Source: Prosthecomicrobium sp. N25 (GTDB lineage Bacteria > Pseudomonadota > Alphaproteobacteria > Rhizobiales > Ancalomicrobiaceae). From it: 64,000 bases of DNA. The DNA lies in contig NZ_JBBCAT010000001.1 in NCBI RefSeq assembly GCF_037203705.1, positions 2,701,418 through 2,765,417 of the forward strand, read 5' to 3'. The notes under the pieces are model-generated. The model made no database searches. It had not been told where the DNA came from and saw only the letters and a program-made list of their open reading frames with translations. This document shows, one piece after another, positions 17,336 to 25,154 of the stretch. Within the stretch, counting starts at the first letter, position 1, and every line of letters begins with the position of its first letter. The position numbers were made by a program, and so were the translations under genes.

Positions 17336-18739
17336 TCACGCCGCGAGCGTCAGCTCCGGCCGGCGGCTCCGCCAGGGCGTCGCCTTCTCGTAGGCGTCGC
17401 CGAGGCCGAACAGCGTCGGCTCCGCGAAGGCCCGGCCGACGAGCTGCATGGAGAGCGGCAGCCCGGCCGCCGAGTAGCCGCAGCAGACCGCCAGCGCCGG
17501 CAGCCCCGTCACGTTGAACGGCATGGTGATGCTGGGCTTCTGGAACAGGAACCACTTCGGCACCTGCTCGATCCGCGGCGCCGGGAAGCAGGACGCCGCC
17601 GTCAGGAGCACGTCCACCTCGCCCATGACCTTGGCGACCGCAGCGCAGAGCTCGCGCCGCCGGTAGCTCGCCGCCACGTAGTCCGCCCCGGTGAAGAAGG
17701 CGCCGAGCGTGATGCGGTCGCGCGCGTATTCGCCGTAGAGCTCCGGGCTCTCCTTCAGGCTCTTCTCGTGGATCGCGTAGGCCTCCGACCCCATGATGGT
17801 CAGCCCGACCGCCGCGAAGTCGGCGAGCGGCGGCAGCGTAACGTCGACCACCTCGCAGCCGAGCGACCGGAACACCGCCGCCGAAGCCTCGATCGCCGCC
17901 TTGACCTCGTCGGTCGCCGGATGGTCCGTCTCGTAGAAATGGCGGACTAGGCCGATCTTCAGCCCCTTCACCGGCTTGCCGATCGCGCCCGAGAAGTCGG
18001 GCAGCGGCACCTTGGCCGAGGCCGGATCGCCCGGATCGTGGGAGGCGAGCGCCTGCATCATCAGCGCGCAGTCCTCCGAGGTCCAGCACATCGGGCCGGC
18101 ATGGTCGAGCGACTGCGAGAGCGGCAGGATGCCCTTGCGCGACAGGATGCCGTAGGTCGGCTTGATGCCGGAGAGGCCGCAGAGCGCCGAGGGGCTGCGG
18201 ATCGACCCGCCCGTGTCGGTGCCCATCGCCCCGAGCACCAGCCCGGCCGCCACCGCGGCGCCCGACCCCGACGAGGAGCCGCCCGTCGTGTGGTCCGGGT
18301 TCCACGGATTGCGCGCCGGCGGCGTCAGGATGTCGAAGGACGGCCCGCCGATGGCGAATTCGAAGGTCCCGAGCTTGCCGGTCAGCACCGCGCCGGCGGC
18401 CTTGAGGTTCGCGACCGTGGTGGCGTCCTCCTTGGGCACGCGGTCCTTGAGGAGCTTGGAATGCCCGGTCGTCTTCACGCCGGCCGTGTCGTAGATGTCC
18501 TTGAGGCCGATCGGGATGCCGTGCAGGGGCGACTTCAGCGTCCCCTTGGCGGCCGCCGCCTCCGCGTCGCGCGCGGCGGCGAGGGCGCTTTCCTCCGTGA
18601 CCTCGACATAGGCCGAGAGCACGTTGTCGAGCCGCCGGGTCTTGGCGAGGCAGGCCTCGGTGAGTTCCACGGGCGAGAGCTTGCGGGCGGCGATGAGCTT
18701 CGCGGCCTCCGCGATGGTCAGGAGCGTCGGGTCGGTCAT
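17336..18739 (-). CDS. Amidase-signature hydrolase, AtzE-like (pair 1)
   Basis: A 467-residue amidase-signature enzyme. The Ser-cisSer-Lys triad is visible as Lys in HGIPIGLKDIYDTAG, cis-Ser in MGTDTGGSIRSPSALCG and the nucleophile in TGGSSSGSGAAVAAG. Such enzymes hydrolyse carboxamides; with a small AtzG-like partner gene directly upstream (one base between them), the closest model is AtzE-AtzG, which hydrolyses 1-carboxybiuret, or the HpxW-HpxX oxalurate system. Start MTDPTLLTIAEAAKLI at 18739. It is one of three paralogues in this region (18977 and 23725 are the others). The true substrate is unknown. Confidence 0.9.
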   Translation of the reverse strand: MTDPTLLTIAEAAKLIAARKLSPVELTEACLAKTRRLDNVLSAYVEVTEESALAAARDAEAAAAKGTLKSPLHGIPIGLKDIYDTAGVKTTGHSKLLKDRVPKEDATTVANLKAAGAVLTGKLGTFEFAIGGPSFDILTPPARNPWNPDHTTGGSSSGSGAAVAAGLVLGAMGTDTGGSIRSPSALCGLSGIKPTYGILSRKGILPLSQSLDHAGPMCWTSEDCALMMQALASHDPGDPASAKVPLPDFSGAIGKPVKGLKIGLVRHFYETDHPATDEVKAAIEASAAVFRSLGCEVVDVTLPPLADFAAVGLTIMGSEAYAIHEKSLKESPELYGEYARDRITLGAFFTGADYVAASYRRRELCAAVAKVMGEVDVLLTAASCFPAPRIEQVPKWFLFQKPSITMPFNVTGLPALAVCCGYSAAGLPLSMQLVGRAFAEPTLFGLGDAYEKATPWRSRRPELTLAA

Positions 18740-18740
18740 C

Positions 18741-18929
18741 TCAGAACTCCTTGGCGCGGAAGACGCTGGCCGGCTCGGCGTCGTAGCCGCGCGGCGTGCG
18801 GATGCGCTCGCGCACCGCGAGCACATACTGGTAGGCGGTGCGGAACTCCTCGAAACGCTCGCCGGAGAGCGCGAGCCCCCGGTCGGCGACGATGGCCGCG
18901 AAGGCTTCCTGGGATACGGGTTCGGACAT
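18741..18929 (-). CDS. AtzG-like small amidase partner (pair 1)
   Basis: A 62-residue protein, MSEPVSQEAFAAIVADRGLA at the N-terminus and helical throughout, ending near ERIRTPRGYDAEPASVF. Its size, helical make-up and position immediately before an amidase match the AtzG/HpxX (DUF4089-like) partners, which sit on the AtzE amidase in a GatC-like way. The ribosome site is GAGGAG before ATG 18929. The C-terminal RIRTP-containing segment is shared with the small protein of pair 3 (23528), supporting common ancestry. Confidence 0.82.
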   Translation of the reverse strand: MSEPVSQEAFAAIVADRGLALSGERFEEFRTAYQYVLAVRERIRTPRGYDAEPASVFRAKEF

Positions 18930-18976
18930 GGGATCTCCTCGAAGGGTGGAGAGGGCGGGAAGGCGAGGGGAGCGGA

Positions 18977-20395
18977 TCACTCCGCGGCGAGCGCCGGTGC
19001 GGCCTCCAGCGCGGGACGGGTCGCGCGCCACGCGGTGGCGGTCTCGTAGGCGTGGCCGACGCGCAGCACGAGGTCGTCCTGGAACGGGCGGCCGACGATC
19101 TGCATCGACAGCGGCAGCCCGTCCTTGGAGAAGCCGGACGGGGTCGACAGGGCGGGCGAGCCGGTCAGGTTGAAGACGCGGGTGAAGAGCGAGCGGCTGC
19201 GGCTCATCACGTTGCCGATCTCCCCGAGCAGGGGCGCCGGCCCGGGGGTGGTCGGCGTGACGAGGACGTCGACGGTCTTCATCACCTCGGCGAGCTGCCG
19301 GATCAGCACGCCCCGTTGCCGCAGGGCATTGACGTAGTCGGCGGCGCGCACGAAGGACCCGAGCATGATCCGCTGGCGCGCGATCTCGCCGTAGAGCTCC
19401 GGCGTCCGCGTCAGGTACTGCTCGTGGATCGCGTAGGCCTCCGACCGGGAGATCAGGGCGGCCGCGTCGTTGTAGTCGGTGAAGGGCGCGAGGGTCACGT
19501 CGACCACCTCCGCGCCGAGGCCGCGCATCACGTCGAGGGCCGCCTCTAGGGCCGCCTTGGTGTCCTCGTCGGCCTGCGAGTCCGTTTCCCAGAAGTGCCG
19601 CGGCACGCCGACGCGCAAGCCCTTCAGGCTCGGCGACAGCGCCGCGGCGAAATCCGGGACCGGCACGTCGGCGCTGCCGGGGTCCTCCGGGTCGAAGCCG
19701 GACAGCACCTGCATCATCAGCGCGCAGTCCTCGGAGGTCCAGCACATCGGGCCGCCGTGGTCGAGGCTGAAGGAGAGCGGCAGGATCCCGCGCCGGCTGA
19801 CCCGCCCGTAGGTCGGCTTCAGCCCGGCGATGCCGCACCACGCGGCCGGGAACCGGATCGACCCGCCCGTGTCGGTGCCCATGCCGCCCATCGCGAGGCC
19901 GGCCGCGACCGCCGCGCCCGTGCCCGACGAGGAGCCGCCCGGGTCGTGCTTGGGGTTCCAGGGGTTGCGGGCCGGCGGCCAGGGCAGGTCCATCGAGGTG
20001 CCGCCGATGGCGAACTCCCAGGTCGACAGCTTGCCGAGCAGGACCGTGCCGGCTTCGGCGAGGAGCCGCGTGGTCACCGCGTCCTCGACCGGCACGTGGT
20101 GGCGGAACAGCGCCGAGTGCCCGGTCGTGGCGATCCCGGCCGTGTTGTAGATGTCCTTGAGGCCGATCGGGATGCCGTGCAGCGGCCCCTTCCAGCCGCC
20201 GGCCATGATCTCGCCCTCCGCCTTGCGGGCGTCCGCCATCGCCTTGTCGGCGGTGACCAGGATGAAGGCGTTGAGCACGGGATCGAGCGCCTCGATCCGC
20301 TCAAGGAAGGCGCGGGTCAGCTCGACGGGCGAGAGCTTGCGCGCGGCGATCAGCCGGGACGCCTCGGCGATGGTGAGGAAGCAGAATTCGGTCAT
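18977..20395 (-). CDS. Amidase-signature hydrolase, AtzE-like (pair 2)
   Basis: A 472-residue amidase starting MTEFCFLTIAEASRLI at 20395. The catalytic Lys lies in HGIPIGLKDIYNTAG, the cis-Ser in MGTDTGGSIRFPAAWCG and the nucleophilic Ser in GGSSSGTGAAVAAG. The C-terminal half carries the substrate-pocket region SPALSTPSGFSKDGLPLSMQ. It is closely related to the amidases at 17336 and 23725. The small partner gene ends 11 bp upstream on the same strand. Together with pair 1 it forms a four-gene minus-strand transcript. Substrate unknown; a small ureide- or carbamoyl-type amide is inferred from the AtzEG-like arrangement. Confidence 0.9.
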   Translation of the reverse strand: MTEFCFLTIAEASRLIAARKLSPVELTRAFLERIEALDPVLNAFILVTADKAMADARKAEGEIMAGGWKGPLHGIPIGLKDIYNTAGIATTGHSALFRHHVPVEDAVTTRLLAEAGTVLLGKLSTWEFAIGGTSMDLPWPPARNPWNPKHDPGGSSSGTGAAVAAGLAMGGMGTDTGGSIRFPAAWCGIAGLKPTYGRVSRRGILPLSFSLDHGGPMCWTSEDCALMMQVLSGFDPEDPGSADVPVPDFAAALSPSLKGLRVGVPRHFWETDSQADEDTKAALEAALDVMRGLGAEVVDVTLAPFTDYNDAAALISRSEAYAIHEQYLTRTPELYGEIARQRIMLGSFVRAADYVNALRQRGVLIRQLAEVMKTVDVLVTPTTPGPAPLLGEIGNVMSRSRSLFTRVFNLTGSPALSTPSGFSKDGLPLSMQIVGRPFQDDLVLRVGHAYETATAWRATRPALEAAPALAAE

Positions 20396-20406
20396 GGCGC
20401 CCTCCC

Positions 20407-20598
20407 TCACTTGGCCCAGAGCCGGAGGGCGTGAACCGGCTCCTCAAGGTAGGAGCGGTCGCGGCGGATCGCCTGGGCGGACAGCTCCAGCTCGGCGACC
20501 GCCGAGGCGAGCTTGCTGATCTCGGGCTCGGACAGGCGCAGGCCGGCGGCGGCCAGGCGGGTCTCGATGGGAATGGCGACGGCGGGGGCGGCGGGCAT
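20407..20598 (-). CDS. AtzG-like small amidase partner (pair 2)
   Basis: A 63-residue protein, MPAAPAVAIPIETRLAAAGL at the N-terminus, continuing with an amphipathic helical region and ending EEPVHALRLWAK. ATG 20598 has a GAGGAG site. Its sequence differs from pair 1, but the size, predicted helices, ending around a short EEP motif (VEPAHTYGF in pair 3) and placement just before an amidase fit the AtzG/HpxX family. It is probably the first gene of the minus-strand operon; a palindromic GGATTG-GATG-CAATCC lies 30 bp upstream. Confidence 0.8.
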   Translation of the reverse strand: MPAAPAVAIPIETRLAAAGLRLSEPEISKLASAVAELELSAQAIRRDRSYLEEPVHALRLWAK

Positions 20599-20627
20599 GG
20601 TGCGGCTCCTCGGGCAGGGCGGAACGG

Positions 20628-20643
20628 GGATTGGATGCAATCC
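20628..20643. promoter_or_regulatory. Palindromic operator candidate before amidase operon
   Basis: GGATTG-GATG-CAATCC is a perfect 6-4-6 palindrome, 30 bp upstream of the AtzG-like start at 20598. Its core TTGGATGCAA matches TTGGATACAA found at 21654 and 37203, so a shared regulator (GntR type by motif shape) is inferred. Confidence 0.5.
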
Positions 20644-20766
20644 GGGCCCGGCTCTTGCAAGGGGTGCGCCATGTCGCCGGCGCGCGACCGCGCCTCACGG
20701 TCCGTCAGCTTCGGATCGCCCCGGAGGCGCGGCGCGGGTCGCCGGGCGAGAGGAGACGAGCCCCTC

Positions 20767-21645
20767 ATGGCCACTGCGCGGGACGACGTCCGAGCCGGGA
20801 TTTGCTGGATGATCTTCAGTACGGCGTGCCTGGCGACGGGCAATTCCATCGTCCGCAAGATCGCGGTCGACCTGCATCCGTTCCAGATCGGGTTCCTGAC
20901 GAACCTGATCGTCCTGGCCGTCGTCTGGCCCGCGCTGCTGAGGCGACCGGACCCGGCCCATCGCACAGAGAGGCGGCGATTGTACACTTTTACGGCAATC
21001 GTCGGCGGCATCTCGAACCTCAGCTGGTTCTACGCCCTCGCCAACGTGCCCCTCGCGGAAGCGACAGCCATCACATTCGCGGCTCCCATCATCGTTACCG
21101 CGCTGGCCGGCGTCGTCTTCGGCGAGATCGTCACGGGCGCGCGCTGGGCGGCCATCCTCGCGGGCTTTTCGGGCGTGATGCTCATTGTCCGGCCGGGATT
21201 CGCCGCACTCGACGCCGGGATGGTGTCGGTGCTCGTCTCCACGCTTTGCATGTCGGCCATGTACATGCTGTCGAAGCAGCTGACCCGGGTCGACAGCATG
21301 GCGCGCACGGCGGCCATGATGACCGCGATCCCCGTGGTGGTCGGCCTGGTACCCGCCCTGCTGGTCTGGCGGATGCCCAACTGGAATACAATCGCCTGGC
21401 TTCTGACCATGGCGACCGCCATGTACTGCGGCCGGCTGACCATGCTGATCGCCTTCCGCAAGGCGCCGGCCTCGACCGTGATGCCCTTCGATTTCGCCCG
21501 GCTTCCCTTCATCGCCGCCATAGCCTACGCGGCCTTCGGCGAGGTGCCGGACACCTTCGCTCTGCTCGGCTCAGCGATGATCGTCACCGCCTCCGCCTTC
21601 ATCGCCGGGGAGGAGCGGCGGCGCAGTGGACAATCGCTGGCATGA
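20767..21645 (+). CDS. EamA/DMT-family transporter
   Basis: A 292-residue, ten-helix DMT permease beginning MATARDDVRAGICWMIFSTA, with a GAGGAG ribosome site. Typical segments are NLSWFYALANVPLAEATAIT, VFGEIVTGARWAAILAGFSG and KAPASTVMPFDFARLPFIAA. Members of this subgroup transport small polar metabolites such as riboflavin or amino-acid derivatives, but no substrate can be read here. It lies between two amidase gene sets and is divergent from pair 2, so transport of an amide or its product is possible. Confidence 0.9.
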   Translation: MATARDDVRAGICWMIFSTACLATGNSIVRKIAVDLHPFQIGFLTNLIVLAVVWPALLRRPDPAHRTERRRLYTFTAIVGGISNLSWFYALANVPLAEATAITFAAPIIVTALAGVVFGEIVTGARWAAILAGFSGVMLIVRPGFAALDAGMVSVLVSTLCMSAMYMLSKQLTRVDSMARTAAMMTAIPVVVGLVPALLVWRMPNWNTIAWLLTMATAMYCGRLTMLIAFRKAPASTVMPFDFARLPFIAAIAYAAFGEVPDTFALLGSAMIVTASAFIAGEERRRSGQSLA

Positions 21646-21653
21646 CGCTTGCT

Positions 21654-21663
21654 TTGGATACAA
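21654..21663. promoter_or_regulatory. TTGGATACAA motif before SBP/amidase operon
   Basis: TTGGATACAA (TTG-GATA-CAA) lies 83 bp before the solute-binding-protein start at 21746. It is nearly identical to the core of the operator candidate at 20628 and identical to the one at 37203. Candidate regulator site; not tested. Confidence 0.4.
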
Positions 21664-21745
21664 GACCCGTCGCGACTCGCAAGGATCAGGTCGGCCGCGC
21701 GCGACGGGCGGGGCGCGGCACGCCACCAACGAGGGACGATCGAGC

Positions 21746-23347
21746 ATGAGACCCGTGATCCGGTTCGCTGCTTCTCTCGCCGCCGCGATGCTCGCCTCCG
21801 CGGGCGCCGCCGAGGCTCAGAAGTCGCACCTGCGCATCGCCATGACGGCCGCCGACGTGCCCACCACCACGGGCATGCCCAACAACGGCGCGGAGGGCAT
21901 GCGCTTCGCGGGCTATCCCGTCTTCGAACCCCTCGTCGACTGGGACCTCTTCAACGCCGTCGACAAGCGGGCCGGCTTCCGGCCGGCGCTCGCCACCCAA
22001 TGGGCGGTCGAGCCCGAGAACCCCACGCGCTGGGTGTTCAAGCTCCGGGAGGGGGTCAAGTTCCACGACGGCACGGACTTCAACGCCGACGTCGTGCTGT
22101 GGAATCTCTCGCGGCTCTACGACGACAAGTCGCCCCAGTTCGAGGCGGCCGCCTCCGGCATCGCCCGTTCGCGCGCCCCCCAGCTCGTGAAGTGGGAAAA
22201 GACGGACGACTTCACGGTCGTCCTGACCACCACCCGCCCGCTCAGCTTCTTCCCCATGCTGATGGCCTGGATCCCCTTCGTCAGCCCGACCGCCTGGGAG
22301 AAGGCGGGGCGGAACTGGAACGAGTTCGCCAAGGCGCCCGTCGGCACCGGCCCGTTCCGGATCACCAAGGTGAACCCGCGCGTCTCCATCGAGATGGAGA
22401 AGTTCCCCGGCCACTGGAACCCGCAGCGGATCGCCAAGTCCGACAAGGTGACCCTGTTCCCGATGCCCGAGGCGAACACCCGCCTCGCCGCGCTCCGCTC
22501 CGGCCAGGTCGACTGGATCGAGGTGCCCCCGCCGGACGCCATCCCGAGCCTGAAGCAGGCCGGCTACAAGGTCACCACCAAGATCTACCCGCACATCTGG
22601 CCCTGGGTCTTCTCCTTCCAGGACGACAGCCCCTTCAAGGACAAGCGCGTCCGCTACGCCGCCAACTACGCGGTCGACCGCGAGGGCCTCGTCAAGCTTC
22701 TCAACGGCACCGCGTTGCCGGCGACGGGCTTCGTCACCGACACCGACGCCCAGTACGGCAAGCCCAAGGTGAAGTTCGGCTACGACCCGGAGAAGGCGAA
22801 GGCCCTCCTCAAGGAAGCCGGCTACGACGAGAAGAATCCGGCGAAGATCAAGGTCATGATCTCCACCTCCGGATCCGGGCAGATGATGCCCATTCCCATG
22901 AACGAGCTGATCCAGCAGAACCTGGAGGCTGTCGGCTTCAAGGTCGAATACGACGTCGTCGAGTGGGGCACCATGCTGCTCGGCTTTCGCCAGCCCCCGG
23001 ACAGCGCCATCAACAAGGGCCGGCACGCGATGAACATTTCGCTGAGCTGGACCGACCCGTCCGTCTGGTTCCGCTTCTTCCACTCGGAGGCGGCCACCCC
23101 GACCTCGTCGAACTGGGCCCATTGGAAGAACGCCGAGTTCGACGCGATCCTCGACAAGGTGGCGACTACCTACGACCCGGTCGAGCAGGAGATGCTTCTC
23201 GCCAAGGCCCACGAGATCCTGGTCGAGGAGAGCCCCTGGCTCTGGATCGTGCACGACCTCAACCCGCGCGCCTTCTCGGCGAAGGTGCAGGGCTACGTTC
23301 CCCAGCAGAGCTGGATGCAGGACTTCACGCAGGTGGTCGTGAAGTAG
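21746..23347 (+). CDS. SBP_5-type ABC transporter solute-binding protein
   Basis: A 533-residue periplasmic binding protein of the peptide/nickel/opine family. The signal peptide (RFAASLAAAMLASAGAAEAQ) is followed by the family pattern: LATQWAVEPENPTRWVFKLR, GVKFHDGTDFNADVVLWNL and PFKDKRVRYAANYAVDREGL. It is paralogous to the protein at 25155, sharing segments such as ISTSGSGQMMPIPMNEL. The ribosome site is GAGGGA. No permease or ATPase gene is in the window, so it must use components encoded elsewhere. Being next to amidases, it probably captures their substrate, an amide- or ureide-like molecule. Confidence 0.92.
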   Translation: MRPVIRFAASLAAAMLASAGAAEAQKSHLRIAMTAADVPTTTGMPNNGAEGMRFAGYPVFEPLVDWDLFNAVDKRAGFRPALATQWAVEPENPTRWVFKLREGVKFHDGTDFNADVVLWNLSRLYDDKSPQFEAAASGIARSRAPQLVKWEKTDDFTVVLTTTRPLSFFPMLMAWIPFVSPTAWEKAGRNWNEFAKAPVGTGPFRITKVNPRVSIEMEKFPGHWNPQRIAKSDKVTLFPMPEANTRLAALRSGQVDWIEVPPPDAIPSLKQAGYKVTTKIYPHIWPWVFSFQDDSPFKDKRVRYAANYAVDREGLVKLLNGTALPATGFVTDTDAQYGKPKVKFGYDPEKAKALLKEAGYDEKNPAKIKVMISTSGSGQMMPIPMNELIQQNLEAVGFKVEYDVVEWGTMLLGFRQPPDSAINKGRHAMNISLSWTDPSVWFRFFHSEAATPTSSNWAHWKNAEFDAILDKVATTYDPVEQEMLLAKAHEILVEESPWLWIVHDLNPRAFSAKVQGYVPQQSWMQDFTQVVVK

Positions 23348-23527
23348 CCGCCCGCTGCCCGAGATGGCGGCGGTCGCCCGCGGCCGCCCCGCCCGAAGCC
23401 CGTCCATCCCGTCCGCCGGCCCCCCGGCCGGGCGCAGGGCGGAGTCTTGCCCGGGCTCTCCCGATCCGGCGGAGCCCCAATTCCTTGACCCCCGGACCCT
23501 GGTCCTGAACCCCGAAGGAGCGCGCCC

Positions 23528-23725
23528 ATGGCACCCGCCCCCGCATCCCCCGAGGAACTCGCCGTCTACATCGAACGGGCCGGCTTCAAGCTGACCCCCG
23601 CCGAGATCGCCGACTACGTCGCCGCCTACGGCCACGTGCGCGCCATGGCGGAGCGGATCCGCACGCCGATGAGCTACATGGTCGAGCCCGCCCATACCTA
23701 CGGATTCGCCGGGGAGGGCCGGTGA
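23528..23725 (+). CDS. AtzG-like small amidase partner (pair 3)
   Basis: A 65-residue protein (N-terminus MAPAPASPEELAVYIERAGF, C-terminal part RIRTPMSYMVEPAHTYGF). It shares the RIRTP segment with the pair 1 protein and is placed immediately before an amidase. The ribosome site GAAGGAG precedes ATG 23528. The stop TGA (23723-23725) shares one base with the amidase ATG (23725), so the two are translated in a coupled way, as expected for stoichiometric subunits. Confidence 0.85.
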   Translation: MAPAPASPEELAVYIERAGFKLTPAEIADYVAAYGHVRAMAERIRTPMSYMVEPAHTYGFAGEGR

Positions 23726-25140
23726 TGAGCGCCGAATTCCCGACCATCGCCGAGGCCGCCGCCCTCATCGCCGCCAGGAAGATGTCGCCGGTCGAGCTGA
23801 CCGAGCTCTGCCTCGCCCGCGTCGACGCCCACGAGGCCACCGTCCACGCCTTCGTCACCGTGACGGCCGAGCGCGCCCGCGCCGAGGCCAAGGCGGCCGA
23901 GGCCGAGATCATGACCTCCGGTCCGAAGGGCCCGCTGCACGGCATCCCGATCGGCCTCAAGGACATCATCGACACGGCCGGCCTGCTGACCACTTGCCAG
24001 TCCGCCCACAACGCGGACAACATTCCGGAGGCCGACGCGACCTGCGCGGCCAACCTGGCGGCAGCCGGCACGGTGCTGGTCGGCAAGCTGACCACCCACG
24101 AATTCGCCGACGGCGGCCCGTCCTTCGACCTGCCCTGGCCGCCCTCGCGCAACCCCTGGAACCCGGCCCACTTCACGGCCGGCTCGTCGAGCGGCACGGG
24201 CGCGGCGGTCGCGGCCGGCATGGTGCTGGGCGGCCTCGGCACCGATACGGGCGGCTCGATCCGCGGGCCCGCGGCGCTCTGCGGCATCGTCGGCATCAAG
24301 CCCACCTACGGGCTCGTCAGCCGCGCCGGCGTGGCCCCGGCCGCCTGGTCGCTCGACCACATCGGCCCCATGTGCTGGACCGTCGAGGACTGCGCCATCA
24401 TGCTGCAGGCGCTGGCCGGCCACGACCCGAAGGACCCGGCGAGCGCGAAGCGCCCCGTTCCCGACTACCGCGCCGAGATCCCGAAGGGCGGCAAGGGCCT
24501 GAAGATCGGCCTCCTGCGCCGCTGGCACGAGGACGACAACAAGGTCGCCCCCGCCGTGCAGGCGGGCATCGACAAGGCCGTGAAGGCCTACGAGGCGATA
24601 GGCGCCGAGGTGGTCGAGATCAAGCTCTCCGCCCTCCAGGACTACGCCGCCGCCGGCTTCTTCATCTCCACCGTGGAGCGGGCCGCGGCCTACGAGACGA
24701 TGATGATCGACGCGCCGGAGAAGTTCGGCGCCCGCTATCGCGACCGCCTGATCCTCGGCTCCTTCGTGACCGGCATGGACTACGTCCAGGCGGTGCGCCG
24801 CCGCGGCGAGCTCTACGCGGAACTCACCGCCGCGATGGCCGGCGTCGACGTGGTGCTGACGGCCGGCAATCCCAACGAGGCCGCCGAGATCGACAAGGTG
24901 CCGCGCTGGGACAACCTGGAGAAGCCCAACTTCACCATGCCGTTCAACCTGACCGGCCTGCCGGCGATCTGCGTGCCCTCCGGCTTCGGCCCGAAGGGCC
25001 TGCCGGTCTCCATCCAGCTCGCCGCGCGGCCCTTCCAGGAGGCCGTCCTTTTCCGCGCCGCCCACGCCTTCGAGCAGGCGACCGGATGGGGCGCCGTGCG
25101 CCCGGCCATGGTGGCCCCGACCGCCGCCGCCGCCCAGTGA
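23725..25140 (+). CDS. Amidase-signature hydrolase, AtzE-like (pair 3)
   Basis: A 471-residue amidase, MSAEFPTIAEAAALIAARKM at the start, with catalytic Lys in HGIPIGLKDIIDTAG, cis-Ser in LGTDTGGSIRGPAALCG and nucleophile in AGSSSGTGAAVAAG. A GTG directly before the ATG is an alternative start that would add one residue. It is the third copy of this amidase type within 8 kb, this time on the plus strand inside an SBP-AtzG-amidase-SBP array. A C-terminal Ala-rich tail ends TAAAAQ. The substrate is unknown; each copy probably has a different specificity. Confidence 0.92.
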   Translation: MSAEFPTIAEAAALIAARKMSPVELTELCLARVDAHEATVHAFVTVTAERARAEAKAAEAEIMTSGPKGPLHGIPIGLKDIIDTAGLLTTCQSAHNADNIPEADATCAANLAAAGTVLVGKLTTHEFADGGPSFDLPWPPSRNPWNPAHFTAGSSSGTGAAVAAGMVLGGLGTDTGGSIRGPAALCGIVGIKPTYGLVSRAGVAPAAWSLDHIGPMCWTVEDCAIMLQALAGHDPKDPASAKRPVPDYRAEIPKGGKGLKIGLLRRWHEDDNKVAPAVQAGIDKAVKAYEAIGAEVVEIKLSALQDYAAAGFFISTVERAAAYETMMIDAPEKFGARYRDRLILGSFVTGMDYVQAVRRRGELYAELTAAMAGVDVVLTAGNPNEAAEIDKVPRWDNLEKPNFTMPFNLTGLPAICVPSGFGPKGLPVSIQLAARPFQEAVLFRAAHAFEQATGWGAVRPAMVAPTAAAAQ

Positions 25141-25154
25141 CCGAGGAGACGACC

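Noticed and set aside
17336-25140. GatA (Glu-tRNA amidotransferase) identity for the amidases
   Set aside because: The small partners resemble AtzG/HpxX, no GatB is present, three copies occur together, and the context is catabolic.
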